Below are positions 27,086-36,015 of a stretch of 64,000 nucleotides of DNA, in pieces. The stretch's first letter is position 1; every line of letters starts with the position of its first letter. The notes under the pieces were generated by a model. That model was not told where the DNA came from. It made no database searches and saw only the letters and a program-made list of their open reading frames with translations. This stretch comes from Palsa-504 sp963744575. Lineage in GTDB: Bacteria; Actinomycetota; Actinomycetes; Streptosporangiales; Streptosporangiaceae. Made by a program: the position numbers and the translations under genes. Location of the stretch: NCBI GenBank assembly GCA_963744575.1, contig CAVUUF010000024.1, positions 248,001 through 312,000 of the forward strand. The letters are read 5' to 3'.

Positions 27086-27159
27086 GGGGCTGTAGCGCAG
27101 TCCGGTAGCGCACCTCGTTCGCATCGAGGGGGTCAGGGGTTCAAATCCCCTCAGCTCCA
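27086..27159 (+). tRNA. tRNA-Ala (anticodon CGC)
   Basis: A 74-nt cloverleaf: acceptor GGGGCTG/CAGCTCC, D arm GCGC/GCGC, anticodon stem CCTCG/CGAGG with loop TTCGCAT (anticodon CGC), T arm AGGGG-TTCAAAT-CCCCT. CCA is not encoded. An integrase pseudogene ends 24 bases downstream, pointing at the tRNA 3' end, so this tRNA was also an integration target. Confidence 0.95.
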
Positions 27160-27182
27160 CCGAGTTCTTCCAGGTCAGAGAC

Positions 27183-28766
27183 CTATTTTCTGCTCCTCGG
27201 CCTCAACTGCCCCGATACGTGTCCGATTTTGGGAGCGATTTGGGAGCCGATCTTGCCGGAGGGTGTTCGTTGCTGCGTCAGCAGGGCGTCCAGTACAGGC
27301 ACGATTGAGCGGGGCGCTAGCTGAGCTCGTTCACGCAGTGACGCTGTCCAGCGCTCTTGCAATGCTGCGGTGAGCTCGGCCCGCATGGCAGTGCTGACGT
27401 GGCTGTAGACGCCACGCATGCCGGGCACTTCGTGCCCCATCCGTTCAGACTTGAGAACGTCTGCGATGCGGTCCTCGTCCATCCAGGTCTGGTGACCGTG
27501 CCTCAGGCCGTGGGGGGTCAAGCCGGTGAGCACCGGCAGCCATGACGCCACTGACACGTCGGCAGCGGGCGGCTGTCCCGATCCCTCGCAGCGGCTAACG
27601 CCCGCCTTGTGTGCGATGACGCAACCGTCCAGTCGTCGCGGCCAGGCGCGGCCGCAGACAGCACACCGGCCGGTTGCGGCGTCATTGACCAGACGGACGA
27701 CACCCCGACCGGCCGGTGGCTGGAATTCCTGGCCAGACACGGCCAGCGGCCACGGCGGCACCGGCCGGCCCGGGAGTGGGGCGGCCGCGTCCACGAGGAC
27801 CGGCATCGTTGGCCGCTGGCCACGGCCTGGATACGAGCCGTCAGCAGCTGGCCGGAAGAATCGTTCACTGTAGTTGGACCGCCGGAAGTGGCCGTGGCCC
27901 GGGCCAAGGAACACATAGCGGTCGCCGGGACACCACGGTGCTTCGGTGTTCCGGCAGGTGCACTTTGGGTGCCCGCGCGGAGCTGGCGAGCGAGCATCCC
28001 GACCAGGAACTGTGGCAGGTCAGCTGGGCGGATCGAACCGTCCTTAGGCCGACCGCGGTAGAAGCGGCCATTCAGCTCGTACAGCTTCCAGCTGATGTCG
28101 ATGCGGTCGTCGTGGACGCATCCGGGGACCAGTCCGATGACCTCGCTCCATCGCATGCCGGTGTATGCCACGGTGATGATCATCACGAAGTCTGTGTCGT
28201 GACCGGACAGGGCAGCCGACCGCTCGGCGACCAGCAGGGCCTGAAGCGGCGTTGCCCACGCTTTCCCGGCTTGCTCGATGCGCTGGATACGCCGTTGCCC
28301 TTTGCGGCCCTTTCCCCGGCGCCGCTGAGCTGGGTTGGCCTGGAGTAACGCGGGATTGCGTCGCCCAGCACCGTGGCCAAGGTGGACCGGGCGTCTCGGG
28401 CGGTGCGCCGGGAATAGCCGCTGGCTGCGACCTGCCGTTCCCACGCGCTGACTTCCTCGGCCGTGATGGAGGCCAGGGCGCGGTTTCCGAACGCGGGGAG
28501 GATGTGCACCTGATCTGGTAACGGTAGTTGCTTAGGGTTGTTGGCTCAAGGTCCAGAGCCGGGTACCACTGGTTGACCCACTCGGTGAGCGTTATCTTGC
28601 CTGCTCGCGGATCGACGTAGGTGTTGGCGCGGATGGCGGCTTCCTGGTGGCGGCCGTAGTTCTCGGCGGCCTTGCGAGTGTGGAATCCGGGCTTAGATTC
28701 CAGCGTGCCATCCGGCCCACGCCAGCGCGCACGCCAAAGGTTCCCCCGCTTTTCCGCGTAGGCCAT
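27183..28766 (-). pseudogene. Tyrosine integrase with several frameshifts
   Basis: Pieces of one integrase in successive frames. The arm-binding domain starts at 28766 (AYAEKRGNLWRARWRGPDG). The core-binding part (ILPAFGNRALASITAEEVSAWERQVA) lies near 28500-28350. The first catalytic part (FVMIITVAYTGMRWSEVIGL, with Arg) lies near 28200-28100. The final part (GLTPHGLRHGHQTWMDE ... RMGHEVPGMRGVYSHV, with His, Arg and the Tyr region) ends at 27183. At least three shifts separate them, so it is inactive. It is oriented toward tRNA-Ala, as expected for an element that integrated there and extended to the right. Confidence 0.85.
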
Positions 28767-28808
28767 CGCATCTCCAGTAAGTCGATGATCCGGGGCCCGG
28801 TTGCTCGA

Positions 28809-29189
28809 TCAGGCCGCTCTCCGCGGGCCGTTGCGCGGTCGGGGCCGCAGTGGAGCCAGCGTCTGGCCCACCATCGGCCGTCCTGCGCTGAGATGCCGGG
28901 AACGGGTGTGCATGTCGCCATTCGAATCCGACGCGGCAGGCGGCTGCTCGGGCATCCGCACGATGGCGGCGAGGTGGGTGGGGGTAAATCTGTAGCTCCG
29001 GCCGAGCATGGTGAACGGAATCTTCCGGGCCGCGGCCTGGCGTTCCAGCCAGCTCTTCTTGACCCGCAGAATCAGGGCGGCTTCTTCGGCTGTGTATACG
29101 GTTGGTATGCCTTGGCTGTGATGCGTCGTGCTGAGCTGAGTTCCGCGCGATCGGTCGGCTTCGTCAGCGCCCGTATCGCTCAGAGGCAA
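28809..29189 (-). CDS. Xis-like HTH protein
   Basis: A 127-residue protein with a MerR/excisionase-type DNA-binding domain (VYTAEEAALILRVKKSWLERQAAARKIPFTMLGRSYRFTPTHL) in its first half and a basic, disordered tail. It lies just upstream of the broken integrase on the same strand, the usual xis-int order. The start is uncertain: there is no ATG or GTG close to the domain, and TTG at 29189 is the best candidate. Confidence 0.65.
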   Translation of the reverse strand: MPLSDTGADEADRSRGTQLSTTHHSQGIPTVYTAEEAALILRVKKSWLERQAAARKIPFTMLGRSYRFTPTHLAAIVRMPEQPPAASDSNGDMHTRSRHLSAGRPMVGQTLAPLRPRPRNGPRRAA

Positions 29190-29328
29190 CCCAAGGCGGA
29201 GCTTGCTGGCTATGCGGCAATCATAGCAGTGATGCGCATCACCTTCTAATAGCCGAGACGCCGAGCAGGTCCTGGGCCTGGGGACGCGCTGGCGCGTTAG
29301 GTGACTGCTGCTTACTGCGCGGGCGGCG

Positions 29329-29547
29329 GTGTCCAGTGGCCGACTCCGGAGCGGACGAGTACATCGAGCAGCAAGCTCAACGCTCACCGAGATTCGCAAG
29401 TGGACCGAGGATCACGGCATCGATGTGAAGGACCGCGGGCGGGAGCCTGCTGAACCGGTGGTCAAGTTCCAAGCAGGCTACCAGGCGGTAACGCAAGGAA
29501 CGTTGCATGCTCCTCCGCCTCATGGCGTCTCACCCACATGCCGATGA
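29329..29547 (+). CDS. Lsr2 C-terminal DNA-binding domain fragment
   Basis: A short frame whose residues 20-50 (TEIRKWTEDHGIDVKDRGREPAEPVVKFQ) match the C-terminal AT-rich-DNA-binding domain of Lsr2, the xenogeneic silencer of actinomycetes. The RGR motif inserts in the minor groove. The N-terminal oligomerisation domain of Lsr2 is missing. It may be a truncated gene or an element-encoded short Lsr2-like protein that could interfere with silencing. The GTG start at 29329 is unsupported by a ribosome site. Confidence 0.5.
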   Translation: MSSGRLRSGRVHRAASSTLTEIRKWTEDHGIDVKDRGREPAEPVVKFQAGYQAVTQGTLHAPPPHGVSPTCR

Positions 29548-29662
29548 GAGTGCGTCGCTTCCGTGAACGGATTTACACTGTTCGGTAACAAACGGCTGGC
29601 AGTGGCCTCCTGCCGGCCCGCTTCAAGGGTCCTCCGGGTTCCTCCGCGAGGTTGTAAGGCAT

Positions 29663-31216
29663 TTAAGAGCGCGTCAATAGGTTCGCGATGACGCTCAGGC
29701 GTAAGAAGTCAATCTGGTGATCCCAAAGGTATTCTCCCGGAGGGGCTGGAGAACGGCTCTTCCAATGCAATCTGTGCCTGTCTTCTTGTATCACATCACC
29801 AGGTTCCGGAGTGCGGATAAATCGCGCCGATTGTGCCGATGGCGGTAGTTCAACGATAAACTCGAGTCTCCGCTTAGCCTGGGCCAGGGTAATTACATTC
29901 CGATCCTTCCCGAGATTGTCCCTAGCATTGCGGTGGAAGCCCGGCCATCGGGCGTCTATCCGCCAGGTCAATTCTGCTCCCGGTTGGATGGCTTTCGGGA
30001 AAACAATACTAATATCGATTGCCGAGCTGTCCACGCTCTCCCGTTCATCATTGATCTGGACCCATTCGATCGGCTCCGCCCACGCGGGCTGACCCACATA
30101 GGAGGCCCGGATATCTACGTGCCCGTCCGCAAGCGATTTTCGGGCAGCGGGATAGTTGCAGGAGAATTTTAGGGTGCGCCAGAAAACCCCTGGCCCAGGT
30201 TCGGGTCTCGCGATCGTTCGCAGAATGTATCCGACCACGTCATCGTCGTCTGTTTCGCCGAAGATGTACCGGTACGTCATTTCCTCATCAAACGGATGGC
30301 TGGTTCGGCCGATCATCAACCGACGAAGCATCCCCCGCGCTTTGTAAACATCCCCTCCTCCGCGATCAGTGGCGTGCCGCGCATGATCAAGTATCGCCTC
30401 GCCGCTTAGCGCCATCAGGTCCCTCGCTGAATCCGGCCGCTCGTCCGGATCCTTGGCGAGGGCGCGCCGCACCAGCTCATCGAACCCTGCGCCCAGCCCT
30501 GGAACCTTCGCGCTCGGAGCCGGGATGTCTGCATGTAGGTGGGCATAATAGACAGCGTTGAGACTGTCCCGCGGATAGGGTACTTCGCCAGTGATGCATC
30601 GGTAGACCATGCACCCCAGCGCATAGATGTCAGTGCGGGCGTCTACATCACCACCTTTTATCTGCTCAGGTGCCATTTAGGCCGGGGTTCCGACAGGTCC
30701 GGCGACCGTGTAGGGCGTCGCGCCTGACACCGGCTTCGCAAGCCCGAAGTCGGCGAGGAAGACGCGCAGGCCGTCCCGCTCAAGCAGCACGTTGCCTGGC
30801 TTAACATCGCGATGGACGATCCCCTTGTCGTGCGCAGCGTCCAACGCGGCGGCCACTGGGGAGAGCAGGGCTACAGTTTCCGCGGGCTCCAAACGGCGAC
30901 GCTTCTTCAGGTATGCCTCCAGGTCAGACCCATCGACCCAGCGCATTGCGAGGAATAGTCGGCCATCCGGAGCCTCTCCCATCTCGTAGACCGGGAGAAC
31001 GTTCGGGTGGTCGATCGCTGCCGCCGAGCGCGCCTCGCGCTGGAAGCGGCCGCGGAACCCTGCGTCCAAACTAAGACCTGCTGCGATTACCTTGAGGGCG
31101 ACGCGCCTGTCAAGGGAGAGCTGACGGGCCTCATACAGCTCACCCATGCCGCCGTGCCTGGGCAGGCTCGCAATACGGAATCCGGCGAGAATATGCCCAA
31201 CCTGAAGTTCCGCCAT
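29663..31216 (-). pseudogene. Ser/Thr protein kinase split by a stop codon
   Basis: Hanks-type kinase of about 517 residues on the minus strand. The ATG at 31216 begins MAELQVGHILAGFRIASLPRHGGMG (nucleotide loop). Then come RVALKVIA (catalytic Lys), HDKGIVHRDVKPGNVLL (catalytic loop) and FLADFGLA (DFG). At 30677-30679 a TAA replaces the Tyr codon of GTPAYMAPEQ in the activation segment, and the next codon is ATG (30676). The second half (MAPEQIKGG ... DIYALGCMVYRCITGEVPYP) continues in frame to 29663. After the kinase domain come 200 residues of a predicted beta-rich domain (about 30340-29663) that I do not recognise. It belongs to a lower-GC conflict-like locus. Confidence 0.85.
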
Positions 31217-31307
31217 GGTCTTAAGCATAGACTTGGTGCTCTGGCCCCGACATTCCCGCAGCCCGGGCTCACCGGCCAGCAGGATTCGCCTGCTCCGCCA
31301 GGCACAG

Positions 31308-31318
31308 GACTGCGGGCC
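31308..31318. repeat. 11-bp target-site duplication, left copy
   Basis: GACTGCGGGCC, repeated at 32838-32848 on the other side of the IS4-family element. Confidence 0.85.
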
Positions 31319-32837
31319 CAATGGTCTTGCCTTAAGGCATGATGTGGTAAAATAACCGTTTTGTGGCTCATGATGGTGCTGAGGGTCTGTCGCCGGACGG
31401 CTGGCTGCCGGACCGGATCTCGATCGGGGTGCTGACCAGGGCGTTCCCGCCGGAGCTGGTCGATGAGGCCGTTGAGGTGACGGAGACGCGGGAACAGCGG
31501 CGCCGGTTGCTCCCGGCCCGGCTGATGGTGTACTTCGTGCTCGCGCTGTGGCTGTTCCGGGGCCGGAACAGCGGGTACGGGCAGGTGATGGCCAAGCTGG
31601 CCGACGGCCTGTACCACCAGCGGCGCGGCGCGGACCTGCTGGCCGGGCAGCTGGACCCGGATGGCTGGGTGAACGCGGGGCAGGGCCGGCGGTGGAAGCA
31701 GGCGAACATCTCTTCCCTGTCCCGCGGGCGCGGGAAGCTCGGCCCGGACCCGGTGCGGATGCTGTTCGAGCAGGTGGCGGGGCCGACGGGGGCGGACGGC
31801 GCGGAAGGGGTGTTCTGCTGCGGGCTGCGCGTGGTCTCGGTGGACGGGTCGGTGACGGACGTGCCGGACAGCAGGGAGAATGACGCGTTCTTCGGGCGGC
31901 CGTCGAACCAGTCCCGGGACGGCGCGTTCCCGCAGGTCCGGTGGGTGGCGGCGGCCGAGTCCGAGACCGGGAGCCCGCTCGGGGCGTCGATCGGGCCGTA
32001 CCGGGCCGCGGAGCAGCAGCTGGCCGGGGACCTGCTGGGATGCTTCGGCCCGGGGATGCTGGTGCTGGCGGACCGCAAGTTCTTGTCCTGGTCCCTGGCC
32101 CGCGCCTTCCTCGCCACCGGGGCGCACATCTTGTGGCGGGCGTCGGCGTCCTTCACGCTGAAGCCGGTGAAAGTCCTGGCCGACGGCACCTACCTCGCGG
32201 AACTGAAGCCGCCGCGCAAGAGCGACGGCCCGGTCCTGGCGGTGCGGGTCATCGAGTACACCGTGCACACCGCCGCGGACGACGGCACCGAGGAGTCCCC
32301 GGAGGTTTTCTGCCTGGTCACCAGCCTGCTCGATACGGAGGAGCACCCGGCGCTGGACCTGGCCTGCTGCTACCCGGACCGGTGGGGCTGCGAGACCGTG
32401 ATCGGCCATCACAAGACGGACATGGGCGAGGGCCAGCCCGTGCTGCGGTCGAAGGACCCCCAGGGCGTGATGCAGGAAATGTGGGCGCTGTTCGCCGTCT
32501 ACCAGGCCATCTGCAAGATCGTTGGCATCGCGGTGAACGCGGCGGGCGTTCCCCCGGCACGGATCAGCTTCCCGCACGCCCTGGCCGCCGCGACGGACAC
32601 CGTCGCGGCTTTCCCCCCTGACCAGCAGGATCACGCGCTGGCCACGTTCCTGCTGAAGATCCTCATGCCCGGCTTCGCCGCCCGCGGCCGCCCCGGCCGG
32701 GCCAGCCCGCGGAAAACCAAGAAGGCCGGCGACTTCCCCGCCCGCAAGCCCGGCGAGCCCAGCGTCACCAACATCGTGCGGAGAATCGAGTTTCACCTGC
32801 TCTACCCCTGGCAGATCATCTAAAAGCAAGGATATTG
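31319..32837 (+). mobile_element. IS4-family element A, 1,519 bp
   Basis: Ends are defined by the 11-bp target duplication on both sides and imperfect terminal inverted repeats beginning CAAT (CAATGGTCTTGCCTTAAGG at left; CAATATCCTTGCTTTTAGA on the complement at right; 13 of 19 match). A single transposase gene fills the element. It inserted about 100 bp upstream of the kinase start, between the kinase and the ATPase gene. Confidence 0.85.
31363..32823 (+). CDS. IS4-family DDE transposase
   Basis: A 486-residue transposase with an IS4 N-terminal domain (DRISIGVLTRAFPPELVDEAVE). The DDE catalytic domain has the first Asp in VVSVDGSVTDVPD, the second in GMLVLADRKFL, and the YREK motif in CCYPDRWGCETVIGHHK with exact Y-2-R-3-E-6-K spacing. 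GTG at 31363. The frame is intact and the element has matching target duplications, so the insertion may be recent. Confidence 0.93.
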   Translation: MAHDGAEGLSPDGWLPDRISIGVLTRAFPPELVDEAVEVTETREQRRRLLPARLMVYFVLALWLFRGRNSGYGQVMAKLADGLYHQRRGADLLAGQLDPDGWVNAGQGRRWKQANISSLSRGRGKLGPDPVRMLFEQVAGPTGADGAEGVFCCGLRVVSVDGSVTDVPDSRENDAFFGRPSNQSRDGAFPQVRWVAAAESETGSPLGASIGPYRAAEQQLAGDLLGCFGPGMLVLADRKFLSWSLARAFLATGAHILWRASASFTLKPVKVLADGTYLAELKPPRKSDGPVLAVRVIEYTVHTAADDGTEESPEVFCLVTSLLDTEEHPALDLACCYPDRWGCETVIGHHKTDMGEGQPVLRSKDPQGVMQEMWALFAVYQAICKIVGIAVNAAGVPPARISFPHALAAATDTVAAFPPDQQDHALATFLLKILMPGFAARGRPGRASPRKTKKAGDFPARKPGEPSVTNIVRRIEFHLLYPWQII

Positions 32838-32848
32838 GACTGCGGGCC
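32838..32848. repeat. 11-bp target-site duplication, right copy
   Basis: Second copy of GACTGCGGGCC (see 31308-31318). Confidence 0.85.
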
Positions 32849-33792
32849 ACCTGCAGCGCCGGGGCAGGCAATCCCCAGATGGCCAGTCACTGGCGACGAG
32901 TGTGGCGCGCGCCAGAGGTGTTTCAGGCGTAGTCCCAGGAGCGTGTATAGAGTTTCGGGATTCGGAATAGTGATTTAGCACCTGAGCCGGTCTCCTGCAC
33001 CACGCGTTCGAGAAACCCAAGTCGCTCTAGGAGACGGACCTGCTCGCTTATCTTCCCCTCTGCCTCGTCGAATAGCTTCTCGACTTTGTGCAAGTCGAAG
33101 CTATCGAACTTTCCGGCTCGGATGTTCAAAACGAACGAGGTGGCCACCTTAAAGTCGTTGACGATCTCCGAGAAGCTCAAGCCCGAAAGCTTCGTCATTG
33201 CCCTGCCTACTGTCTCGGCCGTAAATAGCGGAAGCGTAGATACTACGTCTTCGGGCCTGGCGGACAGTTCGCGCGTTAGATAGAGAAGAAGGACGGCTAG
33301 CCGGGGAGAGATGTCGCCGTTTCCGTTGCTGAGTGAGTCAATGAGCCACTGATCAACGGGTTGCCCCTCAACTTCCGGCGGAAACAGTACTTCGAGTGCA
33401 GAGCGCGTTTCGATGGTGCCGTGGTCAGCGTGTAGTCTCTTCGCGAGCCGCTGGAATGGCTCATTGACGAGTACGCGCCTCACGAGGACTTGTAGCCATT
33501 CTTCCTCCGACCAATCGAGAGTGAGCATTCTGGATACCAGTTTGTTCTTCTCTTGAATGTCATATAGCTCGAAGAGGTCGGTCCGGAGGAAGACTACGAG
33601 CCCAATGCGTTCGAACAAGGACACGTGCCCCTCCGCTTGTAGCAAAGCCTGCACGACTGCTTCTTGTTTGGTGCGGTCATACTTGAATATTTCGTCAATT
33701 CGGTCGAACATCACTACCACTCGTCGTGCGGACTCACCTAGGAGGTTGTCGGGTCGGGTGGCCCGGGGGAATCGCACCCCCGGGCTCCCGCA

Positions 33793-33826
33793 GATCCCGG
33801 CGTGACACTCTCGCGTCACCGGGCTC
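33793..33826 (-). ncRNA. Group II intron domain V
   Basis: A 34-nt hairpin reading GAGCCCGGTGACGCGAGAGT and onward on the minus strand. It has the AGC catalytic triad, a GAGA-type tetraloop region and the two-base bulge before the last stem, and pairs along its length. It lies about 45 bases from the intron 3' end, as expected. Confidence 0.85.
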
Positions 33827-33829
33827 TTC

Positions 33830-35092
33830 TCACCCTTCCCGCCAGTGCCCCGTGACCCATTTCCAGTGCGCGAACCACAGGGGATACTGAGCAGTTACCC
33901 GCCCCCATGCCTCGTGCGCTTTCTTGAAGGTCCTCAGCCGTTTGTATTTCTTCCTCAGCCAGCGCACCAGGTAGCCGTTGATGCGCTTGAGCACCGGATA
34001 CAGCGCGGAACGGTAGAACGCCCCGTAATACTGCATCCACCCCCGCACGATGGGATTTATCCACCGCGCGAGCTGCCCGAAGGTCCAGTCAGTGTGCTGG
34101 TGCAGCCGCCAGGACCGCACTTCCGCGCTGATCTTGTTCAGGGCGTCCTTGCTGATCGCCGGGCCGAACCCGGTGAATACCCGCCCGTGCCTGGTGCGCG
34201 CGCCCCGCGCCCGGAAGGTGAACCCGAGGAAGTCGAACGACGTGTGCTCAGCCGAGCCGCGCCGTATTGCGTCCTTGCAGTACACCAGCCGGGTCTTGTC
34301 CGGGTGCAGGCTCAGGCCCACCTGTCCCATCCGCTCTTCCAGCGCGGCCCGGATCATCCGGGCCTGCTTTTCCGAGCGGCAGTGCACCACGGCGTCGTCG
34401 ACGTACCGCTCGAACGGGACCGACGGGAATTTCCGCGCCAGCCACATATCGAACGCGTAATGCAGGAACAGGTTAGCGAGTACTGGTGAAACCGCAGATC
34501 CCTGCGGGGTTCCGCGGTCCCTTTGCGCGAGGCTGCCATCGGGCATCTGCAACGGGGCCGAAAGCCACCGCTTCACATACAGGATAACCCAGGCATCGGC
34601 GGTATTAGCCTTCACCGCCTTGACGATGAAATCCCACGGAACGCTGTCGAAGAATTTCCGGATGTCCAAATCAACTACCCAGTCGTGCTCCCAGCAGCGT
34701 TCCCGGCATTTGCCCACCGCGTCCAGGGCCGACCGGCCGGGCCGGTACCCGTAGGAGTCATCGTGGAATTCCGGTTCCACTTCTTTCTCCAGCCGGGCCG
34801 CGACCACGGTCTGCGCGACTCTGTCCGCGACAGTGGGAATCCCGAGAATCCGGGTTCCCGCGCCATGTGCCTTCGGTATTTCCACCGCCTTCACCGGGGG
34901 CGGGAAGTAGCTGCCCGAGGACATCCGGTTCCAGACCTTATACAGATTGTTCTTCAGGTCGGCCTCGAAATCCTCGATTGACTGCCCGTCTGCTCCCGGT
35001 GCCCCGCCGTTGGCTTTCACCTTCAGCCAGGCATCCCGCACCTCCTGCTTCGGTATCTCGAACGGCTTGCCTGCCGGTTTCTGCTCGCTCAC
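33830..35092 (-). CDS. ltrA: Group II intron reverse transcriptase/maturase
   Basis: A 420-residue intron-encoded protein. RT blocks: AHGAGTRILGIPTVADRVAQ, YGYRPGRSALDAV, DLDIRKFFDSVPW, GTPQGSAVSPVLANLFLHYAFD, the catalytic FERYVDDAVVHC (YVDD), LHPDKTRLVYC and FDFLGFTF. The maturase (X) domain follows (FGQLARWINPIVRGWMQYYGAFYRSALYPVLKRI). There is no C-terminal HNH endonuclease domain. GTG at 35092 is preceded by GGAGGA. It reverse-transcribes the intron during retrohoming and assists splicing. The frame is intact. Confidence 0.95.
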   Translation of the reverse strand: MSEQKPAGKPFEIPKQEVRDAWLKVKANGGAPGADGQSIEDFEADLKNNLYKVWNRMSSGSYFPPPVKAVEIPKAHGAGTRILGIPTVADRVAQTVVAARLEKEVEPEFHDDSYGYRPGRSALDAVGKCRERCWEHDWVVDLDIRKFFDSVPWDFIVKAVKANTADAWVILYVKRWLSAPLQMPDGSLAQRDRGTPQGSAVSPVLANLFLHYAFDMWLARKFPSVPFERYVDDAVVHCRSEKQARMIRAALEERMGQVGLSLHPDKTRLVYCKDAIRRGSAEHTSFDFLGFTFRARGARTRHGRVFTGFGPAISKDALNKISAEVRSWRLHQHTDWTFGQLARWINPIVRGWMQYYGAFYRSALYPVLKRINGYLVRWLRKKYKRLRTFKKAHEAWGRVTAQYPLWFAHWKWVTGHWREG

Positions 35093-36015
35093 CCGATTCC
35101 TCCAGGGCTTCGCCTGTTGACCTGATGCGCGAACCACGGATGAGCCGGCTCCTTCGCTCCGCCCCCACCGCATCAAGCAGGGGTTTCACCGCTACTACGA
35201 GCCGGTCCGCCTGCACGCCCCGCGACGGTACTCAACCCCTCGCGCTTCAGACGCTTGGGGGTCTCCCTCTCGCCGCCCGTGCCGGGCAAACTGTGTCGGG
35301 GCGTGCTTTCCCACGTTCCGCACGAGAGCCGCAGACCAGGCTCACGCCGCCTCCACGCCGGGCACCACCTGGCCAGTAGACGGGCTCCCGCCAGGCTCAT
35401 CCCGGGCCAAAAAGTAACACCCGGTTCTGATGCCGCTTTATCCAATAACGACGCGTCAACAGCGAGCCCCGTGACCGGGGCATTTAATGCAACGTCTTCC
35501 TGGTCCCCACCTGACGCATCTTGTGCGCCTTTTCCGTCTCGCTCACCACAACAGTCTTCAGCTAATGCAGCAGACGGCGGTTTGAAGCCTCCCCCCGCAG
35601 GGCGGCTCCGAAGGGCCAGCAATCCCTCATCTCCCGTGCAGCACCACATTCAGCCACCTGCTACGTCATGCAGCCTCCAGTGTTCGTGGCACACCCTCTT
35701 TCAGGAAAGACTCAACGTCCACAGAAGCTTTGCCGGGTCTTCCGCCACTTCCGGACGGAAGTTGGGCTTCGAGGTTGACCGGCCCGACAGCGAACTTCAG
35801 CGTTGTACCACCAAGGAGTCGAAATGCTGCAGGAAGCGCGCGCCGGATGAGGCTTGCCTGTTCGGTAGGCAAGCCGAAGGCAGCGCGGAGGTCGGCGGCA
35901 TTGCGGCGAAGTTTTTTGGGAGCTGATGCGGGAACAGCCGACGCGACAACCGACGCGACAATCACAATCCATGCGGCGCGGATCGCGTCAGCGTCGAGCC
36001 ATGCGTCCTTTTCAA

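Larger units (their letters stand above)
33748..35692 (-). mobile_element. Group II intron, about 1.95 kb
   Basis: A retroelement with a reverse transcriptase gene and a 34-nt domain V. The 3' end is placed after a domain VI hairpin (CCCGGGGG ... CCCCCGGG) at CCACCCGAC, leaving exon 2 starting AACCTCC. The 5' end at 35692 (GTGCCACGAACAC) is chosen because it gives an in-frame joint of exon 1 and exon 2. The consensus GTGYG occurs two bases earlier (35694) but would break the frame. The intron is inserted in the ATPase gene on the sense strand, so splicing could restore the ATPase. Confidence 0.82.

Noticed and set aside
31087..32871. A 594-codon minus-strand open frame
   Set aside because: Shadow of the IS4 transposase gene; Arg/Pro-rich translation with no domain.
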